Shown here: positions 12,101-23,600 of the stretch, piece after piece | Layout: every line of letters starts with the position of its first letter | Numbering within the stretch: position 1 is the stretch's first letter | Assembly (NCBI GenBank): GCA_003991915.1 | Contig: RQTK01000002.1 | Span: forward strand, 1,557,868 to 1,621,867 | Source of the DNA: Elysia chlorotica | Taxonomy: Eukaryota; Mollusca; Gastropoda; Plakobranchidae | Length of the DNA: 64,000 bases | Direction: 5' to 3' | Notes under the pieces: model-generated | What the model was told of the DNA's origin: nothing | Databases searched by the model: none | What the model saw: only the letters and a program-made list of their open reading frames with translations | Made by a program: the position numbers and the translations under genes

Positions 12101-13440
12101 ATTGTTTGCAAAAGTAAATGTCAGAGATAGAGATGTTGACCCAGCATGGCTCTACCTTTCAAGTAAGTAAAAAAAACAGATAGAAAAACTTAATTCTTCT
12201 GTTCACAACGACCATTCATTCTGATATAGAAATAAGACAACAGATGTCAAAGAAATGAATCATCTACAGGCATAGCTTTTAATTTTTTTTTATTCTGAAC
12301 AAATTTATGGCTTCTCAGTGAAGAAATTAGGGGACTCCATTTAAAAACATAAGTTAGCTAGTTATTTGATATTCTTTCAAATTTTTTGTTCTGTCTATTT
12401 AGTTGGAATTATCAATTATGTTTTAAATTCCATAAGAGTAAAAATAAAATATTATTTGACACTTTCTCTATTATCATGCTTCTATCTTAGAATGTTTGAA
12501 TTTTGTTTAAAAGTCATTGTAATTAGCGGGCGTTGCTTTTTATTTTCAATCTTTGAGGTTTAAATATTATTACTGGTATACCAGTAGAGGGGAAAAGACA
12601 ACAAATGGCATCTACATTTTGATCTAGTTTGCTTGATGAGATTATCAGAGAACCAGAACAGTTGAAGTTGATGGAAAAGACTTACAAATAATTAAAAATA
12701 TCTACACTAAACAAACAGCAGTTATGCCAGTGGACAATATAATCAGCTCATTTCAAGCTTGAAATATCCCTGGACCTTTTCTAACTTTATGATGAATAAC
12801 CATGCGGAACTTAGAGGGACGTAGAGGAATTAGAATAGGAGGGCAGAGCATACGGAACTTGAGATATATGTTGATGAAGACTTGCAGTGTTTTAAACTTT
12901 AAAAGACATGAAAGCTTTAATAGCAAATCACTTTAAATTAAACTGATTTGCTATTAAATCTTTCATGTCTTGAGGATCAGCATTAAGTAAGCTATCAATA
13001 TAATTTTAGGGTTTGCATCGCGCAAAATAAAAAAAAGAAAATTATACAATTTAAAATGTTGACTGTTGGAATCTGATCCTACTAGTTCTAAACATTTTTT
13101 TTTTATTTCACTGTCAAATGCAAACATATCCATTTTCCACGTAAAAACATAGATAAAATACAAATCCTTGTTTGAACTTATTTCGTCATAGTTTTGACCT
13201 TCCACTTCCAGTTTTCATTTAGATTTATAATTTTGGATATACCTACGTTTCTTTTTGCCATATTCAGGAACATCTGAAGAGGTGCCTAAATGGAACTTTT
13301 ACAAGTACCTTGTAAACCACAACGGCCATGTGATTAATGTGTGGGGGCCACAAGTAGATCCAGAGGATGTGAGGGAGGACATCCATAGAGCAATACTAGA
13401 AACCTACAATCATGATCAAAACAACAGGGATGAGTTTTGA
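8981..13440 (+). CDS. ER/secreted cysteine glutathione peroxidase, GPX7/GPX8-like (4 coding exons)
   Basis: Coding exons 8989-9156, 9464-9613, 12048-12162 and 13268-13440 join in phase to a 201-residue protein. Residues 1-29 hold a basic start and a hydrophobic run (CLFVLLLCSLVSQCNC), read as a signal peptide or anchor. The glutathione-peroxidase fold follows, with the active-site motif NVASECGYTD (Cys67; a Cys codon, so not a selenoprotein), LAFPCNQFGEQEPG (Cys97, Gln99) and PKWNF (Trp153, Asn154), which together make the Cys-Gln-Trp-Asn tetrad. The C terminus is RDEF, resembling the KEDL/REDL ER-retrieval tails of vertebrate GPX8/GPX7. By family knowledge it reduces peroxides in the ER lumen and passes oxidising equivalents to protein disulfide isomerases. 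GPX7 and GPX8 cannot be told apart here. A TTTGCAG acceptor just before 8981 implies an upstream untranslated exon. Introns 2 and 3 carry a SINE and a LINE scrap. Confidence 0.93.
9464..9613 (+). CDS. peroxidase coding exon 2
   Basis: Acceptor TTTTTCCAG, donor GTGAGG, phase 0 on both sides. It encodes residues 57-106 and holds the peroxidatic Cys67 and the FPCNQFG motif with Cys97. Confidence 0.92.
9867..10115 (+). repeat. SINE in peroxidase intron 2, nearly full length
   Basis: The tRNA-like head starts GGTGCCCTGGGGTAGAACAT and has a decayed B box near AAATTCGAGCCC. The central domain (CCGGCTGAGACAG to CCGTCCACAATATAG) and the tail GTTAAACCAACTCAACTCAC follow. The 9-bp word TCTTGCAAA flanks it at 9858-9866 and 10116-10124 as a target-site duplication. 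Confidence 0.9.
10125..12047. other. remainder of peroxidase intron 2
   Basis: AT-rich intron sequence. No exon or nested gene is supported; short open frames have no known motif. Confidence 0.6.
12048..12162 (+). CDS. peroxidase coding exon 3
   Basis: Acceptor ATTTCACACCAG, donor GTAAGT after 12162, phase 1 out. It encodes residues 107-145 (SDEEIYHFA through AWLYLS), the helix and strand region between the two active-site segments. Confidence 0.9.
12664..12890 (+). mobile_element. LINE reverse-transcriptase scrap in peroxidase intron 3
   Basis: Broken frames give VDGKDLQIIKNIYTKQTAVM, then VDN.ISSFQ, then a stretch near LE..GRAYGT. This resembles the palm-side segment before the GVRQGC motif of non-LTR reverse transcriptases of the kind found again at 41.3 kb. 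It has stops and is much shorter than a whole element, so it is a dead fragment. Confidence 0.6.
12903..12971. repeat. 28-bp-arm hairpin in peroxidase intron 3
   Basis: The left arm at 12903-12930 (containing GACATGAAAGCTTTAATAGC) is the reverse complement of 12944-12971 with one mismatch. The loop is 13 nt (CTTTAAATTAAAC). It could be a miniature foldback transposon remnant or a transcribed hairpin. Confidence 0.9.
13268..13440 (+). CDS. peroxidase coding exon 4
   Basis: Acceptor GCCATATTCAG, entering in phase 1. The split codon gives Arg145, then TSEEVPKWNFYKYL. It encodes residues 145-201, including the active-site Trp153-Asn154 pair, and ends with RDEF and TGA. Confidence 0.92.
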
Positions 13441-13930
13441 AGTTATAATCTTTATACAAAATGTTAAAATTGTGGATTTAGAGGTGTATTGAAAAGAAAC
13501 TTTTTGGATCATAATTTTGTTTAGTTTTATGAAAAGCCTTATTTAAAATGATGAAAATTGTATAAGGAAGAGCAATTTTAAGAATGTCATGTTACTTGTA
13601 AAATATGTCTTTTACATTTATAAAATATCATGGCGCTTCAAGAGCGGCATTTTAGTTCAGCAAGGCCGAGGCGCGTCCGACCGTGATCGCCTTGTCTTAA
13701 TGGTGGTCACGAGGGGATCACTTGACTTCTCCGTTACCTGAATTAAGGGCCCTTATATGTAGTGCGCTGGATTAATAGGGCGCTGTGTTAAAAATGTCAC
13801 TGGAAAAACAAAAAAACAAACTCCCGTTTAAAAAAAGAAACCTTTGTTTAAGTTCAACAGTTTAAAAGATATGCGTGTCTAGATTAGGTATAAAAAGTAG
13901 AATATGTGACAATAAAATGCTTTCACTTAA
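13441..13930 (+). other. peroxidase 3' untranslated region
   Basis: The first convincing poly-A signal is AATAAA at 13911-13916 in CAATAAAATGC. A GC-rich block at about 13640-13790 stands out within it. A second AATAAA near 14357 could serve as an alternative end. Confidence 0.5.
13640..13790. repeat. GC-rich block inside the peroxidase 3' region
   Basis: About 150 bp of clearly higher GC content (GGCCGAGGCGCGTCCGACC, TAGTGCGCTGGATTAATAGG) followed by an A-rich stretch with AAAAAACAAAC. The sharp change in composition and the A-rich end suggest an inserted retroposon, but no tRNA boxes can be read. Confidence 0.4.
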
Positions 13931-16586
<2,656 letters not shown>

Positions 16587-17230
16587 TCAAAGAGCAATGG
16601 TATGAGGTTTCGAATTTAATTTACTGTCCAAAGTGATACCAAGATACTTGTATGTGTCTACTTGCTTAACGTATTTGCCTTTTATAAAGAGATAAGAGAT
16701 TGGTGTTTTCTTCTTCCTGAAATCGATAATCATTTCTTTTGTTTTATTAACATTTAACATGGTTAGTAATTGCACAATCATTAGTGTATATGGTAAATAG
16801 CATTAGTTCAGGTGACAAAGTAGCTCCCTGAGGAGCTCCAGTGCTAGTGATCATACTATCTGAAATAACAGTATAGGAACATTTTTCCTTTTGAATATTG
16901 TTTAACTTTACATATTAAGGCCTTGGGGTTACGAAGTTGATGATCCAAGATATGTTCAAATTAATCTTTTGCAATTAAGATAATTATCGCCAGGTGGTTG
17001 CATGGTATTAAAGGCTGACGAAAAATCTATTCAACAATAATTTCTAGGAACATCAAGATGTTTGTAAACGTTGTGTTCGTAAACAAGTGTGATCTCTTCA
17101 ATATTTCTTTTCTATCTACAAGCAAACTGCATGGGATCCCAAAAAGCAGAGAAGCACTTCTCAAGCTCCTTGAAAATTATCTTTTCCAAACATTTTGAGA
17201 CCAAAGATGTTAAGGCAACCGGCTTAAGGT
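16587..17230 (-). mobile_element. LINE reverse-transcriptase fragment, CR1/Rex-like, minus strand
   Basis: On the minus strand, broken frames read in order PVALTSLVSKCLEKIIFKEL, DPMQFACR, IDFSSAFNTMQPP, TGAPQG-like residues, and LNVNKTKEMIIDFRKKK. They end with TYKYLGITLDSKLNSKPH. These are the successive finger, palm and thumb motifs of a CR1/Rex-type reverse transcriptase. Several stops and frameshifts break it and neither end is present, so it is a dead internal fragment. Confidence 0.85.
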
Positions 17231-18333
17231 TACTTTATTCTATAATTATCGTAGATTTTTTAGGCACAGAAATTTTTTCAGAGGTTTTCTAATTACTTAA
17301 ATATGTTGCAAGAGGTGATTTATAAGGTATAGACCAGTTAAAAAATGTATACATTGAGCTGAGCTGCACCGAGCAATATTTAAAAACCAACCCTTCAAAC
17401 CACCAGGGCTGCCTGATTTCCTTTCTTTCTCACTCTTAAATAACTATAATATTCATGATAAGAGTAACGCAATGTACCATCATGTTCTTGAAATTTGAAT
17501 TCAATCACTTACAAGTTACACTGACATCTATTTTATACATACATTTTGCAGGCATAACATTAGAAAATATTATATTAATCCTACTTTATGAAAAGATGCC
17601 TGGTAATAGTAGTATTTCCTGATATAGCCTCTTTAAGTGTATATATGCTTGACTAAAATTAATATCAAAATGAAGTCTGTGTCTTTGTCTTTAACAATAA
17701 AATGTGATGTCATTACATTTACCGACATGTCTGTCTTAAAACAAAACAATATACAACTAATATGTGAGTCTGCACAACATAATTGCAGGACATATTCGTA
17801 TGTTTGTGTGGATGAGAGACTGAGAGATTTTCTGCATGTTTTGAGTCTTTTAATGCAAGAGAATAAAATCAATAATAAATGCACTATCACAGTACTGCTA
17901 TTTGTCAATTTCTAGAAAAAATAAAACAAAGAAAAAATAAAAACAATCATCAAATATTTGTGAAAACTTCTTTTTATTCCATACTGGAGGTTCAGTTTTG
18001 ATCCTTTCATTCCTCTATCTAGTTAATCAATAGCGCCCCCCTGCTTGCTGTACACGCATTGAAATTGGCATTAGATAATGTACGGTTCAAGTCTGATGGT
18101 AATAATAATACATTGCATTTCTATAGCGCATAGAACTACCCTTATAGTGGGATACTCTCCTGCATGGCTATTATAAGACTGGGGCTTATAGGCTCATACA
18201 AGTTTATGAGTTCTAACAGATACTTTCGTGACATACCGTATAAAGATTTATAACAAAGCAGTGCCAATATAGACTCTATCCGACAGGTAGCCAGTCAGTT
18301 CCGTAAGAATAGGAATACAGAAACTCCTCAATA
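17231..18333. other. intergenic, nothing recognised
   Basis: AT-rich. A patch at about 18095-18190 (TTTCTATAGCGCATAGAAC) resembles a common interspersed repeat but is too short to classify. Confidence 0.4.
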
Positions 18334-18403
18334 TTCTTCTTCTTCTTCTTCTTCTTCTTCTTCTTCTTCTTCTTCTTCTTCTTCTTCTTCTTCTTCTTCT
18401 TCT
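18334..18403. repeat. (TTC)n microsatellite
   Basis: About 23 TTC units. The minus-strand poly-Arg frame across it is not a gene. Confidence 0.95.
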
Positions 18404-18441
18404 GCTTTTGTTGTTTGTTTTTCTTGTTCTTATTTTTTGTC

Positions 18442-18466
18442 TTTTTTTTTTTTTTTTTTTTTTTTT
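18442..18466. repeat. poly-T run
   Basis: 25 T in a row, directly before a tRNA-like segment. Confidence 0.9.
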
Positions 18467-18469
18467 ACA

Positions 18470-18612
18470 TAGGGGCACTGGTTGGTCAAACAAACTAGTA
18501 ACATTAGTGCTATGGACTGAGGGTGGGCGGTTCGCAGTTCGACTCTCAGTCATTGCCTTATTCTCCAACTGGGGGGAGAGGCAAACAAATTTTAAGTAGA
18601 AAAAAAAAGAAT
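18470..18612 (+). repeat. possible second SINE type, tRNA-like head with A-rich end
   Basis: GCACTGGTTGGTCAAAC could be a decayed A box, and GGTTCGCAGTTCGACTCTC resembles a B box about 50 bp further on. The segment ends in AAAAAAAAAGAATACATACA. It does not match the main SINE of this window. The call rests on the B-box-like word and the A-rich end only. Confidence 0.4.
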
Positions 18613-18879
18613 ACATACATACATAACCTAAAATGATTGTTTGTATATAACTACAGATTAATCTTGTCAACAGCGCACTGAGCGCACTGGGCGCAACGGA
18701 GGAGATTTTTAACCCCTTTAGAAGAAAAAATAATAATAATATTACAGTGCGCATGCGTTAAGGGAACAATAATAATGATTACTCTGAAGTAAAAAGACTT
18801 CCAAAACAATGAAACGAATCTATCTGTGATCTTACCCCAAGGCTACCGCTCCTGGGTTGTCAGTTTCATTGTTACATTG

Positions 18880-19126
18880 TAAACATTATCTAGGCCTAGA
18901 TGTTAGTCTAAAATCTAAATCTGCCTGTAGATACATGATCTAGAATTAAGAGATCTAGAATCTAGATTATATCATATAGAATAGTATTACTATTATAGAT
19001 ATAGATCTAGATCTAGGAGCTGATTGACTGATCTGGTTATGATTATAAATCAAGAGAATTTTTTTTAGGAATTTTAAGATTATATGAAATGACCTAGATT
19101 AGATCTAGATCTAGACTCATGCCTAG
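18880..19126. repeat. TCTAGA/AGATCT-rich low-complexity segment
   Basis: Dense, aperiodic CTAGATCTAGA words directly upstream of the duplicated PGAP6 5' region. Same character as 5.56-5.76 kb. Confidence 0.7.
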
Positions 19127-19246
19127 TTAGAAAAAGAAACGAAATCTAGACTGGTCTTCTCCGCTCGCTTAGTCTTTGACAGAGTCTCATCTAATTGGCC
19201 TACATATTGTACTAATCCCAAATTTATTCTCAACTCTTAGGTCTAA

Positions 19247-19505
19247 GGGGGGGCGCGGTGGTCCAGGGGTAGAACATCGGCTTCCGACGCAAAAGGTCCC
19301 GAGTTCGAATCCTGGCTGTTGTGTTCCCTACTGGTTGGGTCGGTGTCAGTATAATGTGACCGGCTGAGACAGGAGTCATGGTATACCTGCTCTGACTCGT
19401 GTGTGGCAGCATATACAATTGTCAGACGTCCGTCTGGGGCCCGTCCACAATATAGCGTATAGATATAGTGCTGCTGTTGGACATTAAACCAACCAACCAA
19501 TCTTC
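19247..19505 (+). repeat. full-length young tRNA-derived SINE with target-site duplication
   Basis: This is the best copy in the window. Head GGGCGCGGTGGTCCAGGGGT (A box TGGTCCAGGGG), B box GAGTTCGAATCC, central domain GTGACCGGCTGAGACAGGAG to CCGTCCACAATATAGCG, and tail GGACATTAAACCAACCAACC. TAGGTCTAA flanks it at 19238-19246 and 19506-19514. Unit B has the uninterrupted site CTTAGGTCTTATTCTC at about 21245-21260, so the insertion is proven by its empty paralogous (or allelic) site. Confidence 0.95.
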
Positions 19506-19560
19506 TAGGTCTAATTCTCAAAATGGCAGATAACTGGACTGGCCGAGTGCGTGTTCTAGG

Positions 19561-19660
19561 CCGCAAGTACAATGTCGCGATCTACCTAGCTTACGATGGC
19601 CTTCTCATTTTTGCAATGTTACGACATTTGTAAGCTACCACAATGTTGTACTTACTACCC
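19561..19660. repeat. foldback element, copy 1
   Basis: Left arm CGCAAGTACAATGTCGCG with AGCTTACGA, and right arm TTGTAAGCTACCACAATG with TTGTACTTAC. The arms are imperfect inverted repeats of about 28 bp. It is the unit A version of the copy at 21.3 kb, with a small internal insertion in the left arm. Confidence 0.7.
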
Positions 19661-20526
19661 CTAGTGTTAAGACTGTCCAAATAGTCATAACTCATGATTA
19701 TAGATGTAAACACTGTATTTATGTCGGAATCTTTAGACCTAGAAATTTCAAATTAAAAGAGAACTTTTGGCTATTCAAATTTCAACTATCTTAACAAAGA
19801 ATATCATTTGAACAATTTAATCCCTTTTCGGTACCCACTTTTCTAGATCTCTAGAGATCAAAATGCATCTAGAGCAAAATTTGGACAGTCTAGACGCTTG
19901 AGACAAAAACAATATTATTGTAGCGCATATCAACTTACTTAACAGCTCTCGATTCCGCGCTCTCTTCATCCCTCACTCTGCCATAAATTTAGTCATCTGA
20001 GAATCTCATAACTGGCTATACAAGCTCTTGAGATATCGACCGAACAAAATTGCCAAATAATTTCACAGGATGTCCTCTCCGATTATTTCCCTGATAATAG
20101 CCTGGATCTCTAATAAAGGGAAGGGCTGAGGGAGGAGTAAATTAGCCCCTGCCTGGATCTCTAAGAAAGGGAAGGACTGAGGAAGGAGTAAATTATCCCC
20201 TTTCCTCTGTGGAGATTGTCATTGGGTGGAAAATCGGGCGCTGTATAATTCCATCCATAAAGACAGATGGACCATTGAGGTAGCGGAAGATGGTAGTGAT
20301 AGCCATGCTTTGACTTGTCTGCATTTTAAGTGTCAAAATCCGCCCCTCCAACACAGGCATCAACCACATTGGATGTTGAGCCTCATTCTGTTCTCTTAGT
20401 ATATATATGTCTTTACAAGGTATTGTAATTGTAAGTAGCCCATCCATTCGTGAGCATTATCTTTTTACATTTTCTTTTCACTCACAGAAAAGTTTTATAA
20501 CTATTTATATTTTTACTTCTTTTCAG

Positions 20527-20602
20527 AAAAAGAGCAGTATGCAGTCTCATAAAGTAACTCGCCTTTGTTTTGTAGTGCTGTCATCCTTGCAATTATTGTC
20601 AA
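20527..20602 (+). CDS. PGAP6: PGAP6 exon 1A (signal peptide, unit A copy)
   Basis: Acceptor CTTCTTTTCAG, start codon at 20539, donor GTAAGT after 20602, phase 1. It encodes [16 protein letters not shown] then LQLLS. Its acceptor means a further untranslated exon lies upstream. Splicing to exon 2 at 22951 gives an open frame, so it is a potentially functional alternative to exon 1B. Confidence 0.75.
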
Positions 20603-23600
20603 GTAAGTTTCATGATGTTTAGTCTTTTAATTTAATTATTAAATATTCAATTCACTAAAGATTTCAACAAAGTTAGGCTGAATTTAGAAAAAAAAGTCAC
20701 TTTTTTCAAGTAAAAATCCTTCGCTAAACAAATTAGCTCAAGTACACCAGAGTAAAAGGTAGTGAAACTGCTAAAGAGATGGAGCCTTCTGCATGCAAAA
20801 ACTGGAGAGGAAAAAGGCCTGTGGTTGAAAGGAGAGTCTCAACAAGTTCCATCCAAAGTGGGATGGAAATTGGCAATCTACAAATAAAGATGCAGTCTGT
20901 CTTTTGAAAGGATGTTTCTCCCTCTTCACCCTCTTCACCCCCCACCAAAATTGAGCTGCTAACTTGAGGAAAATTCTATCATCAATACGTCGAGAAACCA
21001 TGAATTTCATGCAGATTGTGGGATGGCCAAAGCTGAAGTATTACAGATAAATTTGAACTATAGATGTGTAAACTTAAAATTATGTCTGTTCAGAATCTAT
21101 ACCTTTTGGAATTTTTTCATTTATACACCAACTCTTTCATGTGCAAAAAGGCTTATAGGACATCTTTGTAAACTTAGAAAAAGAAACGAAATCTAGACTA
21201 ATCATGTAGATCTAGATCTACTAATGCCAAATTTATTCTTAACTCTTAGGTCTTATTCTCAAAACGACAGATAACTGGACCGGCTGAGTTCACCATTATA
21301 TTTAGGCCTAGGGCGGCAAGTACAACGTCGTGGTAGCTTATGATGGTCTTCTCATTTTCGTAATGTTACGACATTTGCAAGCTACCACAATGTTGTACTT
21401 ACTACCCCTAGTGTTAAGACTGTCCAAATAGTCATAACTCATGATTATAGATGTAAACACTGTATTTATGTCGGAATCTTTAGACCTAGAAATTTCAAAT
21501 TAAAAGAGAACTTTTGGCTATTCAAATTTCAACTATCTTAACAAAGAATATCATTTGAACAATTTAATCCCTTTTCGGTACCCACTTTTCTAGATCTCTA
21601 GAGATCAAAATGCATCTAGAGCAAAATATGGACAGTCTAGACGCTTGAGACAAAAACAATATTATTGTAGCGCATATCAACTTACTTAACAGCTCTCGAT
21701 TCCGCGCTCTCTTCATCCCTCACTCTGCCATAAATTTAGTCATCTGAGAATCTCATAACTGGCTATACAAGCTCTTGAGATATCGATCGAACAAAATCGC
21801 CAAATAATTTCACAGGATGTCCTCTCCGATTATTCGGGTGCTGTTTAATTCCATCCATAAAGACAGATGGACCATTGAGGTAGCGGAAGATGGTAGTGAT
21901 AGCCATGCTTTGACTTGTCTGCATTTTAAGTGTCAAAATCCGCCCCTCCAACACAGGCATCAACCACATTGGATGTTGAGCCTCATTCTGTTCTCTTAGT
22001 ATATATATGTCTTTACAAGGTATTGTAATTGTAAGTAGCCCATCCATTCGTGAGCATTATCTTTTTACATTTTCTTTTCACTCACAGAAAAGTTTTTATA
22101 ACTATTTATATTTTTACTTCTTTTCAGAAAAAGAGCAGTATGCAGTCTCATAAAGTAACTCGCCTTTGTTTTGTAGTGCTGTCATCCTTGCAATTCTTGT
22201 CAAGTAAGTTTCATGATGTTTAGTCTTTTAATTTAATTATTAAATATTCAATTCACTAAAGATTTCAACAAAGTTAGGCTGAGTTTAGAAAAAAAAGTCA
22301 CTTTTTTCAAGTAAAAATCCTTCGCTAAACAAATTAGCTCAAGTACACCAGAGTAAAAGGTAGTGAAACTGCTAAAGAGATGGAGCCTTCTGCATGCAAA
22401 AACTGGAGAGGAAAAAGGCCTGTGGTTGAAAGGAGAGTCTCAACAAGTTCCATCCAAAGTGGGATGGAAATTGGCAATCTACAAATAAAGATGACCAGTC
22501 TATCGTTTGAAAGGATGTTTCTCCCTTTTTCACCCTCTTCACCCCCCATCCAAAGCTGAAGTAACAGATTGAACTATAGATGTGTAAACTTAAAATTATG
22601 TCGTTCAGAATCTATACCTTTTGGAATTTTTTCATTATTTTATACACCAACTCTTTCATGTGTAAAAGGCTTATAGGAAATCTTTGTAAACTTTTGTTTT
22701 ATTTTGTCGTGTTTTTTTGTTTTGCGTTTGATTGCTATTTGCAATCTTTTGTTTGGACATTATTATAAAGCATAAAAAACTTGACTCACATGCTGTTATT
22801 TGTTTCTTAAAGTAGTTTAAAAAAAAATTAATGAAGCATTTTAACCAAAAGGTTCAGTGTGGAATATTTTTCTATTGTAATGGAAAGAGCTATTCAATAT
22901 CAATGCTCTCTGCTTTAAATCTCTGTGATATGTTTCTTTCTTTTGAACAGTCAATGCCTGGCCTCAGTCTACAGAGTCTATAGATTGGGAACTCAGGCGG
23001 ACTCTTGTTGAGTATAAGATGTATGCAGCTGTCAACCTGGGAAGAATAGACATACCTGCCCATACTCTGGCAGTAAATATATCAGCAGCAGTGGACAGGA
23101 ATCATTACAGCTGTCCCGTGAAAGATGTCAATATGTAAGTAAATAAAAATGATGGCCTGTTGACTTGAAGTGCATTCTGTTGATTGTGTTTAAAAGTAAA
23201 AAAAAAAATAAATAAAAACACAATTTTGACATGGCTGTTCTTGGCTCTGTAATTGGGGATGTCACAAAGCTTAGTTGAAAGGAGGGCCTGGATGTTCAGG
23301 GTTCCAGCATTGTAAAACTTCTGAATTTCATGAGCTATTCATCTAAAATGTAGATTTCAGTACATGATTTTATTCTTTAGGACTGAAAAATTAGTAATTG
23401 TGCATTTAAAATTTGAAACAAAAAAAAAAAATTCAGTTAAAACAATTTATGTTTTTAAGCTGAAATATTTATCCCTTTCATGTTTCTTGGAAAAACTTCA
23501 AGATAGGGGATGGGCTATTTACATTCAGTAGTAGGCTATTTTAGGGAGAAGGCTGTCTCTTCAATAAACAGGGTCTTCCCAATTTCACAGGTGCCAATAT

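Larger units (their letters stand above)
19127..21173 (+). repeat. tandem duplication, unit A (PGAP6 5' region)
   Basis: Unit A begins at TTAGAAAAAGAAACGAAATC and ends at TTTGTAAAC, directly joined to unit B, which starts with the same words. The best-conserved 480 bp (about 19600-20080) differ from unit B at about four bases. Unit A also holds a SINE (19247-19505), about 150 bp around 20090-20240 containing two diverged tandem CCTGGATCTCTAA segments, and about 80 bp near 20945-21025 that unit B lacks. It carries a complete copy of the signal-peptide exon. Confidence 0.9.
21174..22693 (+). repeat. tandem duplication, unit B (PGAP6 5' region)
   Basis: Head-to-tail copy of unit A, joined at AACTTAGAAAAAG. 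It lacks the SINE and two further segments of unit A, so it is about 1.5 kb against 2.05 kb. It contains the second copy of the signal-peptide exon, the foldback sequence and the interspersed repeat at 21757-22040. Confidence 0.9.

Noticed and set aside
18248-18754. 168-codon minus-strand frame with a long Arg run
   Set aside because: The Arg run is the (TTC)n microsatellite and the Lys run is the poly-T. No motif in the rest and no splice support.
19247-19325. tRNA gene at the head of the SINE
   Set aside because: A and B boxes are present, but a cloverleaf with proper acceptor pairing cannot be drawn and the SINE body follows directly.
20193-22047. Minus-strand frames of 84 and 94 codons in the PGAP6 5' region as a possible gene
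   Set aside because: They are copies of one repeat sequence. The similar frame at 6.18-6.40 kb is diverged, and there is no domain or splice evidence, so they are treated as repeat sequence.
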